Source of the DNA: Novibacillus thermophilus | Lineage (GTDB): Bacteria; Bacillota; Bacilli; Thermoactinomycetales; Novibacillaceae | Assembly: GCF_002005165.1 (NCBI RefSeq) | Contig: NZ_CP019699.1 | Coordinates: forward strand, 3,410,001 to 3,474,000 | Direction of reading: 5' to 3' | Length of the DNA: 64,000 nt | Shown: positions 53,038 to 61,561 of the stretch, piece by piece | How the letters are laid out: the number at the start of each line of letters is the position of its first letter | Position numbering within the stretch: position 1 is the stretch's first letter | Notes under the pieces: model-generated | Seen by the model: only the letters and a program-made list of their open reading frames with translations | Database searches by the model: none | Told to the model about the DNA's origin: nothing | Made by a program: the position numbers and the translations under genes

Positions 53038-53979
53038 GTGCTGAAGTCCTTGTGCGGCAAACCGTTGAGACGCGCATTGAACGAGTTCGGTTTTCCGACA
53101 TTGCGGGAGACGGTGTTTACGGAGCAGGACATTCACGCGTTCCATCGACACATGCCGGAGTTGCCTGCGTCTTACACGCTTACGGCGAAATTGCTGGCGC
53201 ATTCGCTCGACGGGGGTAAGATCGTCGACGTCAACACACTCCGGGACGGCACCACGGTGTGGACGGTATCGTTTAAATGCTGGCATTACGTCTGCCAGTG
53301 CGACTTTGCCCACCGACACGGGACGTGGAAGACGACCGGGACACCGCGGATGCAAAGGTTGCAAGGTGCGTTAAAATGGATGCCTTCGGCCTGGTACGCG
53401 CGCTTCAAGCATCCCTTCATCTTTGATGCCGCAGCCATTGCCTTGTTGGTCGTCGTCAGCTTCGCCCTCGGAAGTGTATGGGCCCGCGATGCCGGGGGAA
53501 CCCCAGCAGTGAAAGCAGCCGATCCCGATGTCGTGCTCCCTGAGGAAGCGGTGAAAGTCGTCGAAGATGAAGGGTACCTCGTCATGACGCCGAAAGAGCG
53601 GGATCACCTCATCCAGCAGGCGCAAGCGACAGCGTATGCGCAAGCGGAACAGGAAATGACCGCCAAGGTGGAGGAAACCCGTAAGCAGGCAGATCAAAAT
53701 ATTGCCGCCAAAGTAGAAGAAAAGCAAACGGAAGAAGGAGAAGAGGAGGATCGAGATAACCACCAGACAGAAAAGGTGCTCGTCTACAGCATGCGGGAAG
53801 GGATGCCGATTCAAGACCTGGTGAAGGCGCTACACAAGCACGATTTTATCGACGATACGCAGGCGTTTCTGAAAAGGCTGGAGCAAGAAGATTTAGAGAC
53901 GAAAGTGAAAATTGGCGACTACGAATTTACGAGCGACATGAGCGAAGATGCCATCATCCAAACGTTAAAATCGAAATAG
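53038..53979 (+). CDS. Single-pass membrane protein with MltG/YceG-like C-terminal motif
   Basis: About 313 residues from a GTG at 53038, but there is no ribosome site there; the frame is open to 52987 and reads IKEDTHRNKDVVDNP before the GTG, with AAGGAAG near an ATT codon. The N-terminal 120 residues are cytoplasmic and unassigned. A membrane helix (AAAIALLVVVSFALGSVWA) follows at about 131–150, then a Gln/Ala/Glu-rich coiled-coil stretch (about 185–240), then a compact end (MREGMPIQDLVKALHKHDFI, ending MSEDAIIQTLKSK) like the LysM-type region of endolytic transglycosylase MltG. No lytic domain is present. Confidence 0.7.
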   Translation: MLKSLCGKPLRRALNEFGFPTLRETVFTEQDIHAFHRHMPELPASYTLTAKLLAHSLDGGKIVDVNTLRDGTTVWTVSFKCWHYVCQCDFAHRHGTWKTTGTPRMQRLQGALKWMPSAWYARFKHPFIFDAAAIALLVVVSFALGSVWARDAGGTPAVKAADPDVVLPEEAVKVVEDEGYLVMTPKERDHLIQQAQATAYAQAEQEMTAKVEETRKQADQNIAAKVEEKQTEEGEEEDRDNHQTEKVLVYSMREGMPIQDLVKALHKHDFIDDTQAFLKRLEQEDLETKVKIGDYEFTSDMSEDAIIQTLKSK

Positions 53980-54049
53980 TGTGAGGGGGAGTAAAATTCT
54001 GCCGTTCGGGCATACTATGACTAACTCTTTCACAAATGGGGGATGTTTT

Positions 54050-54178
54050 GTGAAACAGACGTCTATGTCCGAACGACCCGCGGTGTCCAATGCGTTTTTC
54101 ACCGGGCTGTGGAACGGCTTGTGGATGAGTTTGCCTCTGTGGGGACTTATTTTCGCTTGTTACGCTTATTGGAGGTAA
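54050..54178 (+). CDS. Small membrane protein, about 42 residues
   Basis: A GTG at 54050 follows GGGGGATG by four bases. The product has one hydrophobic helix (FFTGLWNGLWMSLPLWGLIFACYAYW) after a short polar start. I do not recognise it. Size and single helix resemble small sporulation or stress membrane peptides of Bacilli. It is between the MltG-like gene and the convergent fabZ. The frame also extends upstream to 53981, but that has no ribosome site. Confidence 0.6.
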   Translation: MKQTSMSERPAVSNAFFTGLWNGLWMSLPLWGLIFACYAYWR

Positions 54179-54241
54179 GGTTTTCTGTGACAGCCTGGGC
54201 AGGAGCGGCAACCTCCGACGCGCAGGCTGTTCTGTCTGTCT

Positions 54242-54667
54242 TTACTGCAGTGCGAAGGTGAGCTCGCCTTCGGCAACTACTTTGTCTCCGACGCGGGCTG
54301 TGCCGCGCCCTTTGCCAATCGGCCCTTTCAGTCGGGTGAAGGTGACTTCCAGCGTGAGTGTGTCCCCGGGCTTCACTTGTTCGCGGAAACGAAATTTGTC
54401 GATACCGGCGAAGAGGGCGAGTTTTCCTCGATTTTCCGCCCGATGCAGCACTGCGACGGCCCCGACTTGCGCCAGCGCTTCCACGATGAGCACACCGGGC
54501 ATGACGGGGTAATCGGGGAAGTGGCCGTTGAAGTACGGCTCGTTGGCGGTGACGTTCTTGATCCCGACGACCCGCCGGCCCTCTTCCAGCTCCGTGATGC
54601 GGTCGACGAGGAGGAACGGGTAGCGGTGGGGAATGATCGCTTTAATTTCCTGAATGTCTAACTCCAT
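54242..54667 (-). CDS. fabZ: 3-hydroxyacyl-ACP dehydratase FabZ
   Basis: A 141-residue hot-dog-fold enzyme of fatty acid elongation that dehydrates 3-hydroxyacyl-ACP. [14 protein letters not shown] at the N-terminus, the active His and Glu in [22 protein letters not shown], and [15 protein letters not shown] are diagnostic. The ATG at 54667 lies behind GGAGGAG; the frame runs further up to 54742 without a ribosome site. As in B. subtilis it lies near the flagellar flhO–flhP genes. Confidence 0.97.
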   Translation of the reverse strand: MELDIQEIKAIIPHRYPFLLVDRITELEEGRRVVGIKNVTANEPYFNGHFPDYPVMPGVLIVEALAQVGAVAVLHRAENRGKLALFAGIDKFRFREQVKPGDTLTLEVTFTRLKGPIGKGRGTARVGDKVVAEGELTFALQ

Positions 54668-54817
54668 CTTATTCTCCTCCAAGCGGTAAGATTTGGTTTC
54701 ATTATATCGCAAAGGGAAAAGCCCGGCATACAGGCTTGTCACTCTGAATGAAACGGCGAAAAACCGTCTACACTAGAATTGATCCTGCTGTTCTTTAGAA
54801 CGGCGGGTTCACATAAA

Positions 54818-54854
54818 GGAGCACGCCACTGGTTTATATTCCGCGGCGTGTTCT
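54818..54854 (-). terminator. Terminator after pgsA-like gene
   Basis: On the minus strand AGAACACGCC pairs with GGCGTGCTCC across a loop of about 17 bases and is followed by TTTATG. It begins three bases after the pgsA stop. Confidence 0.7.
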
Positions 54855-54856
54855 TT

Positions 54857-55378
54857 TTAGGTCGGTTTCCGATTCAACAGGCGGATTTGGCCAATGTAGA
54901 CGAGGAGTGTCACGTAAGAAAAGAGGATCGTGCCCCACAGTATCGCCTGGTCGTACGGCCATTCGAACAAAAGAAAGACAAAGGTGACGTAGTACAAGAC
55001 GGTCGTCGCCTTGCCCATCACGTTGGCTGGAACCGTTTGCTTGCCCCGAAAGTGGAAGACGGCCGTACCGACGATCATCCCGGCATCCCGGATAAAAATG
55101 GCCAGTGCGGCTGCAAGGGATATGTGTCCGGACACGAGCATGGACAGGAAGACAGTCAGCATCATCAGCTTGTCCGCGAGGGGGTCGAGCATTTCTCCCG
55201 TGTGGGTCGTCCACCCGTAGCGGCGGGCGACGTATCCGTCGGCGATGTCCGTCAATCCGGCCAAAATCACGACAAAAAGCGCCCATACGTTACGGTAGGG
55301 CACGTCGCTCATAAAGACTACGATATAAATTGGAATGAGCGCCAGACGAAAGAGCGTCAACACGTTCGGTATATTCAT
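54857..55378 (-). CDS. pgsA: CDP-alcohol phosphatidyltransferase (phosphatidylglycerophosphate synthase)
   Basis: A 173-residue membrane enzyme that makes phosphatidylglycerophosphate from CDP-diacylglycerol and glycerol 3-phosphate. The family motif D-x2-D-G-x2-A-R-x8-G-x3-D-x3-D is seen in TDIADGYVARRYG to GEMLDPLADK. N-terminal NIPNVLTLFRLALIPIYIV is typical of PgsA. Since genomes usually have a main pgsA near cinA/recA, this may be a second family member, so its exact product could differ. Confidence 0.85.
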   Translation of the reverse strand: MNIPNVLTLFRLALIPIYIVVFMSDVPYRNVWALFVVILAGLTDIADGYVARRYGWTTHTGEMLDPLADKLMMLTVFLSMLVSGHISLAAALAIFIRDAGMIVGTAVFHFRGKQTVPANVMGKATTVLYYVTFVFLLFEWPYDQAILWGTILFSYVTLLVYIGQIRLLNRKPT

Positions 55379-55422
55379 ACAGTCAACCCTTCTAAGCTTT
55401 CACAATGTGCGGATGTACGACC

Positions 55423-55710
55423 TCAACCCTCAGCGTATATCATGTCGTACAGATGCTGCCACAGCTCCAAGCTGAACACCTCTCCCGGAGGCTCTCCCCC
55501 GATGACGGAGTAGCCGATGAGGAGCCCTCCGACTAAAGCTCCCGCCAACAAAAGGGGTAACCATAGTATGTGAAAAACGATACGCGACATCCGCCATTTC
55601 CACGAATTTTGTCGCCGGGCTTTACGTCCTGCCCGGGCGGCTTTCCTTCCTTCCGCCGTGCGGTCCGGTTCAGCATGCTGCACGTTGGAATCGGCACCTT
55701 CGTCCATCAA
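55423..55710 (-). CDS. EpuA-family small membrane protein (often named DNA-directed RNA polymerase subunit beta)
   Basis: A 95-residue protein with a long basic N-terminus (AEGRKAARAGRKARRQNSWK), one membrane helix (ILWLPLLLAGALVGGLLIGYSVIGG) and a short outer tail ending WQHLYDMIYA. This is the EpuA pattern. The database name as an RNA polymerase subunit is a misnomer. It is nine bp after flhP and 44 bp before the pgsA gene, on the same strand. Confidence 0.85.
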   Translation of the reverse strand: MMDEGADSNVQHAEPDRTAEGRKAARAGRKARRQNSWKWRMSRIVFHILWLPLLLAGALVGGLLIGYSVIGGEPPGEVFSLELWQHLYDMIYAEG

Positions 55711-55719
55711 ACTCCCCCT

Positions 55720-56544
55720 TTAACTGCGGATGTTGTTCACAATCCCGCTCATAGCGTCAACGGAGTCCAACGCCCTGGCGTTCAGCTGGTAACTGCGCAA
55801 GGCGGTCATCAGTTCACTCATCGTCCACCCGAGGTCTACATTGGCCATTTCCAGCGCGCCCTGCCTAATTTCTCCGAAGGGATTGTCGTTCAAGTCTGTA
55901 TTGAGCACGACGTCATCAGGCCGTTCGCCGCCCACCTCGGCGATACGGTACACGTTCGCCCCAACGCGTTCTAACTGCTGCGGGTTCAGCACGTGGACGT
56001 AACGCAATGTAGCGACGAACACTTCAGCACCGTCTTCGCCACGGGCGTATACGTTCCCCTCTTCGTCAACCCGCATTTCTGTGTTCTCAGGCAGGTCGAT
56101 AGGATTGCCGTTTACATCGAGGAGGGGGAGCCCCTCGCTCGTGACGAGACGTCTCATGCCGCCTTCTAACGGTGCCAACTGGAAGGATCCGCCGCGGGTA
56201 AAGCGCCGTGCGCCCGTGTCATCGGCAGCCAGTTCGAAGACACCGCCGCCTGCAATCATGAGATCAGTCGGGACGTCAGTCTGTTTGACGCTGCCTTGTG
56301 TCCACACGGTCTGGTTGTTGACCAAGTGGGCTCCGTGGCCGAGGGACATTCCAGGAGGGGTTTCGCGCCCGGGAAACTGAACGGCTTGCAACCCGTGAAG
56401 ACGGCTGTTCAACACGTCGGAAAAGGACGGGTCCTTGCGCTTATACCCGACAGTGTCGACGTTGGCCATCTGATCCGCCAACTGATCGATTTTAGACTGG
56501 ATGCTGTGCAAGCCCGTCACAGCATGAATCATGGCGAGTCTCAC
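55720..56544 (-). CDS. flhP: Flagellar hook-basal body rod protein FlhP
   Basis: A 274-residue FlgG/FlgF-like rod protein. The N-terminal helix MIHAVTGLHSIQSKIDQL with MANVDTVGYKRKDPSF is the flagellar rod signature; the C-terminal GALEMANVDLGWTMSEL and LNARALDSVDAMSGIV close the coiled bundle. It starts at a GTG behind GGAGAGG. It follows flhO by about 14 bp, and both would be exported through the flagellar secretion gate to build the distal rod. Confidence 0.93.
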   Translation of the reverse strand: MRLAMIHAVTGLHSIQSKIDQLADQMANVDTVGYKRKDPSFSDVLNSRLHGLQAVQFPGRETPPGMSLGHGAHLVNNQTVWTQGSVKQTDVPTDLMIAGGGVFELAADDTGARRFTRGGSFQLAPLEGGMRRLVTSEGLPLLDVNGNPIDLPENTEMRVDEEGNVYARGEDGAEVFVATLRYVHVLNPQQLERVGANVYRIAEVGGERPDDVVLNTDLNDNPFGEIRQGALEMANVDLGWTMSELMTALRSYQLNARALDSVDAMSGIVNNIRS

Positions 56545-56558
56545 TGTTTATCCTCTCC

Positions 56559-57388
56559 TTAACCGAGGCGTCCTATCTCGTTCACTGCCTTTTCCAAGCT
56601 CCGGTCGTACGCCTGGATCGTCCGCTGGTTCGCTTCGTACAGCCGCTGGACTTGCATCAAGTCCACCATGGCCTGTTGGGGATTGACGTTGGAGCGCTCT
56701 GTAAAGCCCTGGTACACTTCAACGTTAGGGGCTGCTGCATCGGGAACGTCTGCACCGGTCCACTCGTACAGTCCGTCCCCCGTTGAATGAACAAATTCGG
56801 ATCGGGGGCGGAAACGATGCCGAGTTGTACTGTGTCAACCACTCCGTCGGCATTGGCGAAGGTGACGTTGCCGTTCACATCCACTTCGAACGATTGGGCA
56901 TCTGGCACGGTGATGGGATTTCCGTCACTGTCCAGCACCAGAAACCCTTGCGCTGTGACGAGGGTGTTGTTCACGTCCAGCGTCCACTCGCCGTTGCGCG
57001 TGTAGCGCACCCCGTCCGGCGTCAACACGGTGAAGAACGCATGCGGCCGCTCTCCGGTCTCGGGATCGACGGGCATCCCTTCATCCCACAAGGCCACGTG
57101 GTACGGGTTCCCCGTTTCCACAATGTCCCCTTGGGCAAAGTTCAGAACCGTCTCTTCACTGAGGACTCCGTGGGGAAGACTGCCGACGGCCCTTCGGTTT
57201 TTCAACGTCCGGCCCGCACTTTCGAGCGCTTCGATGCGGGAGACGAGCATTTCGGGAAAGGAGCGCTGTACGGTCTCCCCTTGTTTAAATCCGGGGGTGT
57301 TCGCGTTGGCGATATTGTTCGTAATCGTGTCGTGGCGGCGCTGAAGGGCAATCATCCCTGCCGCAGCCGTATACAACCCTCGTAACAA
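56559..57388 (-). CDS. flhO: Flagellar rod protein FlhO, one apparent frameshift
   Basis: Rod protein related to FlgG, starting MLRGLYTAAAGMIALQRRHDT and NNIANANTPGFKQGETV. At the run of five G (56777–56781) the frame shifts after NLFIQRG and ends early at 56657. One added G restores DGLYEWTGADVPDAAAPNVE and the normal end (MVDLMQVQRLYEANQRTIQ, terminal NEIGRLG) with a stop at 56559 and about 276 residues. The restored C-terminal helix is needed for assembly and is fully conserved, so the break is probably a sequencing error. Confidence 0.88.
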
Positions 57389-57687
57389 AAGACTACCTCC
57401 TTACACGTAACGTCACTCTTTCAACGCGCTGACTCGCATTGGTTATGTATGAATGTGGTGGCCAAGCTTGTCCATAGGATAATGTCGGTGTATGATAGCG
57501 TTCTTTCTCTTTAGACTATACCGCAAAGCAGGTCGGAAGTCCACATACAGTCCCAGAATTTAACTTGTCCGCTAGCTGGTGAAGAGAAGAGGCGGTTGCG
57601 ACTCACAGTCGTCCCTCCGCCGGCAGTCGGGTCACTTTTCACATGTGGACCATGTAGATTTCCCTTGTTCGTGCCTGTCTATGTACG
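57389..57687. other. Gap between flhO and spoIIID, no mbl gene
   Basis: About 300 bp with no supported gene. In B. subtilis the actin-like mbl lies here; no trace of it was seen on either strand. The region should contain the flhO promoter; AT-rich DNA near 57490–57530 is the best place for it. Confidence 0.5.
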
Positions 57688-57978
57688 TTATCGGAGTACA
57701 GGCTCGGATTCTTTATCTTCGTCTTTTTTAGCGGGGCGGCGGTACTTTATTTTGGTCGCTTCACCTCCGCGCAAATGCCGAATGGACTTGTGATATTCCA
57801 GTATTTCTTTAACTTTACTCGCCAACTCTGGATTGATTTCTGGCAGTCGCTCGGTCAGATCTTTATGGACAGTGCTTTTGGAAACGCCGAATTCTTTCGC
57901 GATCATCCGGACGGTATTGTGGGTTTCGACGATGTATTGACCGATTTTGATAGTGCGTTCCTTGATGTAATCGTGCAC
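57688..57978 (-). CDS. spoIIID: Sporulation transcriptional regulator SpoIIID
   Basis: A 96-residue mother-cell DNA-binding protein that switches sigma-E genes during sporulation. From the GTG at 57978 it reads VHDYIKERTIKIGQYIVETH, then the helix-turn-helix VRMIAKEFGVSKSTVHKDLT and HKSIRHLRGGEATKIKYR, nearly as in B. subtilis. The family start is at this codon (AAGGG just before it), so the longer frame to 58014 is not used. It is a marker for endospore formation. Confidence 0.97.
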   Translation of the reverse strand: MHDYIKERTIKIGQYIVETHNTVRMIAKEFGVSKSTVHKDLTERLPEINPELASKVKEILEYHKSIRHLRGGEATKIKYRRPAKKDEDKESEPVLR

Positions 57979-58083
57979 TCCCTTCGCCTCCCTGATTCGG
58001 AATGTCTGGTACATTATATGAGGCGAAATGGCGGTTATTCTCGTCTTACAAGCCTTGACAGGCTGTTTTGTACAGATTTTCTC

Positions 58084-58121
58084 AAAAAGAATCCGCCCGC
58101 ATCGAGATGTGCGGGCGGATC
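58084..58121 (-). terminator. Terminator after spoIIQ
   Basis: On the minus strand ATCCGCCCGCA pairs with TGCGGGCGGAT (eight-base loop), then TCTTTTTGAG. It lies about 20 bp after the spoIIQ stop and separates it from spoIIID. Confidence 0.9.
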
Positions 58122-58142
58122 TCGCTTGTCGCAGGTTGTCCC

Positions 58143-58847
58143 TTATTCCACCTGCGGCAAGTGGTTCACCGGGTTCACCGGTTCACCGTCTTGATGCACT
58201 TCGAAGTGCAGGTGAACGCCGCTCTCTTTTTCCACTTTACTGCGCCCGGCGGTGCCGATGACGTCACCTTGGGTGACGGTATCGCCTTCCTTCACCTGGA
58301 CTTCTTCCAAACTTTGATAAACGGTCTCAAGGCCATCAGTGTGCTGAACCCGTACTTCCTGGCCGTTCAGCGGGTGGGTGTCGACAGACGAGACGGTTCC
58401 CGAGAGAGCGGCCAGTACATCGAACGATTCCCCGTCTTCCCGGGCAAAGTCGATCCCGGTGTGGGGATTGAAACTTTGACCGTATTCGACGAGGGCCGCT
58501 TCTTTCTCCTCTTGGGAGGCGTTCTCGTCGTAAAAGTTCATCGTGATGTCCACTTCACCGCCCACGGGCAGTGCCATCTCTTCCGCTTCGGCACCGGTCT
58601 GAACGGCTTCATCGTTTTGACCCAGGCTGATATCTTGCTGCTGCTCTTCACTCATGCCCGTTTCGTTCGGGTCCACACTCATTCTAGAGTCCTGGTACCA
58701 CCACATGAGGGCTAAGATGAGAGCTGCGGCTAACATGTAGATGCCCGGGAAAACCCACTTTTTGCCAAAGAACCGTTTCCAACCGCCGGACCGTTTGCTA
58801 GCTTTCTGAACAGGACTGCTAGATTTCTGTTCAGGTTTGTTGTCCAT
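58143..58847 (-). CDS. spoIIQ: Stage II sporulation protein SpoIIQ (M23/LytM domain)
   Basis: A 234-residue forespore membrane protein with a cytoplasmic basic start, one membrane helix (WVFPGIYMLAAALILALMWW) and an outer LytM domain. In B. subtilis it pairs with SpoIIIAH to form the channel between the two cells. Here the metal motifs HTGIDFA (His/Asp) and HLHFEVH (H-x-H) are both present. The B. subtilis protein lacks one of these ligands, so this copy could be an active endopeptidase, as in some clostridia. It lies between spoIID and spoIIID as in Bacillus. Confidence 0.93.
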   Translation of the reverse strand: MDNKPEQKSSSPVQKASKRSGGWKRFFGKKWVFPGIYMLAAALILALMWWYQDSRMSVDPNETGMSEEQQQDISLGQNDEAVQTGAEAEEMALPVGGEVDITMNFYDENASQEEKEAALVEYGQSFNPHTGIDFAREDGESFDVLAALSGTVSSVDTHPLNGQEVRVQHTDGLETVYQSLEEVQVKEGDTVTQGDVIGTAGRSKVEKESGVHLHFEVHQDGEPVNPVNHLPQVE

Positions 58848-58995
58848 TGAGCATCACCTCAACCCTCATTGTTGACAGGATGAGGCGTTTTCATACGTCC
58901 GATTAGCAAAAAGGGGCGCTAGCTGTGTGCGAAATGCAAGATTCATATACTGTGTACACAAAAATACCGGCTCGTCGCCGGTGAGATCCCTTCAT

Positions 58996-60083
58996 CTATC
59001 CCTTTTTACTCTTCGGTTGATCGGTTTTATGCACCCACTGGCGGTAGTCTTCCACGCGGACACCCTGGTAGTAATGGGCCACGATGTCTTCCGCCGTTTT
59101 GCCTTCTTCGGCCATCAAGTTGGCCCCCACTGGCTCATGCCCACGCCGTGTCCGTAGCCGCGGGTTTGGAAAGTGACGCGGTCGCCTTCAATCTTCCACG
59201 AAAAGTCGCTCGACCTCAGGTCCAGCGCCTCCCGGACTTCGCGCCCAGTGTACGTCTGATCCCCGATTTTCACTTCGGCTACATTCCCGCCTTCCGTTTT
59301 GCTGACGACGTCTATCCAGTCTGGGCTCCCTGTCGACGCGGAGACGGCCACCGGCTTTCCGGTGTACTGTTCCAACTTTTGCGCCAACTGGGCGATTGTG
59401 AGGACGACGGGTTCACCTTTGTAAGACGGCGCATCTTTGTCCCAGGAGGAGTCGACGCTGCGCAAGTAGGGATACGCCGCCTCCCAGTAATCTTCCGAGT
59501 TTTCCGTTTTGCCGTTGCTCGTGGAGAAGAAGGCCGCAACGATGGGACGGCCGTCGTACGTCAGCACTTTCCCTTTCGTTTCGTTGACTGCTTGGTTGAC
59601 GCGGCTGATTTTCTCGTCGTAACGAGCTCCCCAGTTTTCGCGCAGCCTGTCCTCGGTGTAAAACACCTGATGTTGCACCGTGTCGCTGACCCACGCTTCT
59701 TTCGCTTTCTCTCCGAACAACTCCACCATGTCGGAAAAATCTTGGCGGGCGACACGGTCAATGATGTACGTCCGCGCGGCCAGCGCCTGGGCTTTCAGCG
59801 CTTCGATGTGGAAGTCTGCCGGCATTTCCGCTGCGACGACGCCGCGGACGTACGCCTCGAGGGGCAGTTGCACGATGCGCTCCTCTTCGGAGAGGTAAAC
59901 GGGGATGTGGGCGGCGTTTTCTTCAATGATCAGGTCTACTTTTTCTCGTTCGGCTGTGTGGACTGCTTTTTTTTTCGCTGTCGGGTCGGGTTCGACTTTG
60001 GCTTGGACGGTGACAAGTATGGCGGGTATGGCGAACATGGCAGTGAAGAGTATGACGATGGTCGTTAAGATCGGTCGGTTCAA
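58996..60083 (-). CDS. spoIID: Stage II sporulation protein SpoIID, one apparent frameshift
   Basis: Peptidoglycan lytic transglycosylase used in engulfment. One N-terminal helix, then LPLEAYVRGVVAAEMPADFH with the catalytic Glu, ALKAQALAARTYI, and the late motif GYGHGVGMSQWG. The frame breaks in a run of five G (59124–59128) right after SQWG and would stop at 59115. One added G restores ANLMAEEGKTAEDIVAHYY and a normal end at 58996, about 362 residues. SpoIID is needed for sporulation, so a sequence error is likelier than loss. Confidence 0.92.
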
Positions 60084-60160
60084 TTCGGATCACGCCTCCT
60101 CAGTACAGCTTATGGGACGCATCCCCGTTTCAGAACCTTTTTTTGGGAAAAAGGAGACAT

Positions 60161-60195
60161 AAAACGAAAAAAGAAAGAGCCTTATGCCCTTTCTT
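60161..60195 (-). terminator. Terminator after murA
   Basis: On the minus strand AAGAAAGGGC pairs with GCTCTTTCTT across a five-base loop, and TTTTCGTTTT follows. It lies about 30 bp after the murA stop. Confidence 0.75.
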
Positions 60196-60223
60196 CGTTT
60201 GAGTACGTGTGTGGAATCGATCA

Positions 60224-61540
60224 TTATGCGTATGAAGGCTGGACGACGAGTTCGGACGCCGACTCCTTTTGTTCGACTTCTACCGGTACACGTTCGATGT
60301 CGGCTCCCAGCCGGTGAAGCTTTCCAGCCAAGTCGACGTATCCCCGGTCGAGATGGTGCAGTTCGGTCACTTCTGTCTCCCCTTCCGCCGCAAGGCCGGC
60401 GATGATGAGAGCGGCCCCGGCTCTCAAATCACTCGCTTTCACCCGGGCGCCGGACAGGGGTTCCCCACCTTCCACGACGGCCGTTCGTCCGTCGATCTTA
60501 ATGTTAGCCCGCATCCGTTTAAATTCTTCGACGTGCATAAAGCGGTTTTCAAAAACAGTCTCGGTGATGAGGCTGGTGCCTTTAATTGTGAGCATGAGTG
60601 CCATCATTTGCGCTTGCATGTCGGTAGGAAATCCGGGATACGGCAATGTCTTCACATCGGCAGGTTTGAGCTCTCCCTCACAACAGGCGTGGATGCCGTC
60701 GTCTTCCTCAGTGACCGTCACCCCGATTTCCTCCAGTTTGGCGATGAGCGGACGGATGTGATCCCCGATGGCGCCTTCTACGAAGACACTGCCCCTTGTC
60801 ACCGCCGCTGCGACGAGAAAAGTTCCCGCTTCTATGCGGTCCGGTATGACGGTATGTTGCGCTCCTTTTAAGAAATCGACGCCTTCGATGCGGATTTCGC
60901 CCGTACCGGCCCCCCGCACGTTTGCCCCCATACTGTTGAGAAAGTTGGCCAGGTCGACGATTTCCGGCTCCCGGGCCGCGTTCTCGATGACGGTCTGCCC
61001 TTTGGCGAGTGTTGCCGCCATCATGATGTTCTCCGTCGCACCGACGCTGGCGATGTCGAGGTAGATGTTCGCCCCTTGCAATCGGCCGTCTACTCTCGCC
61101 TCGATGTAACCCTGCCCCATATCAATCTGGGCGCCCATGGCCTTAAACCCTTTTAAGTGCTGGTCGATGGGGCGGGTCCCGATGGCGCAGCCGCCCGGTT
61201 GCGGGATACGCGCCCTTCCCGTCCTGGCGAGTAACGGGCCCATGACGAGAAATGAGGCACGCATTTGGCGAACGAGTTCGTACGGCGCTTCCGTCTCCGA
61301 AATCGATTCAGCATTTGTATAAATCCGGCCGTTAGCATAACGGATCTTGATACCGAGTGCTTTTAAAACTTTGACCATGTTTTCGACGTCTTTTAGGGGT
61401 GGGGCGTCGCCGATTTCGCTTTCGCCGCGTGCGCTTAACAGGGTGGCAGCTATTATGGGCAGAACGGCGTTCTTCGCACCTTGTACTTTCACTCTCCCCT
61501 TTAACCGCCGACCTCCACGGATCACGATTTTCTCCAACAT
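60224..61540 (-). CDS. murA: UDP-N-acetylglucosamine 1-carboxyvinyltransferase MurA
   Basis: First committed enzyme of peptidoglycan synthesis, joining enolpyruvate from PEP to UDP-GlcNAc. The fosfomycin-target Cys is in [34 protein letters not shown] at the start and [16 protein letters not shown] to [11 protein letters not shown] later are typical. 438 residues, full length. With ywmB upstream and spoIID downstream it corresponds to MurAA of Bacillus. Confidence 0.97.
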   Translation of the reverse strand: MLEKIVIRGGRRLKGRVKVQGAKNAVLPIIAATLLSARGESEIGDAPPLKDVENMVKVLKALGIKIRYANGRIYTNAESISETEAPYELVRQMRASFLVMGPLLARTGRARIPQPGGCAIGTRPIDQHLKGFKAMGAQIDMGQGYIEARVDGRLQGANIYLDIASVGATENIMMAATLAKGQTVIENAAREPEIVDLANFLNSMGANVRGAGTGEIRIEGVDFLKGAQHTVIPDRIEAGTFLVAAAVTRGSVFVEGAIGDHIRPLIAKLEEIGVTVTEEDDGIHACCEGELKPADVKTLPYPGFPTDMQAQMMALMLTIKGTSLITETVFENRFMHVEEFKRMRANIKIDGRTAVVEGGEPLSGARVKASDLRAGAALIIAGLAAEGETEVTELHHLDRGYVDLAGKLHRLGADIERVPVEVEQKESASELVVQPSYA

Positions 61541-61561
61541 TCTTCCCTCCGCGTATGTGGG

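Noticed and set aside
59148-60068. A 306-codon plus-strand frame opposite spoIID
   Set aside because: It is antisense to SpoIID; composition is unusual (rich in Phe, Arg and Val) and there is no ribosome site or family motif.
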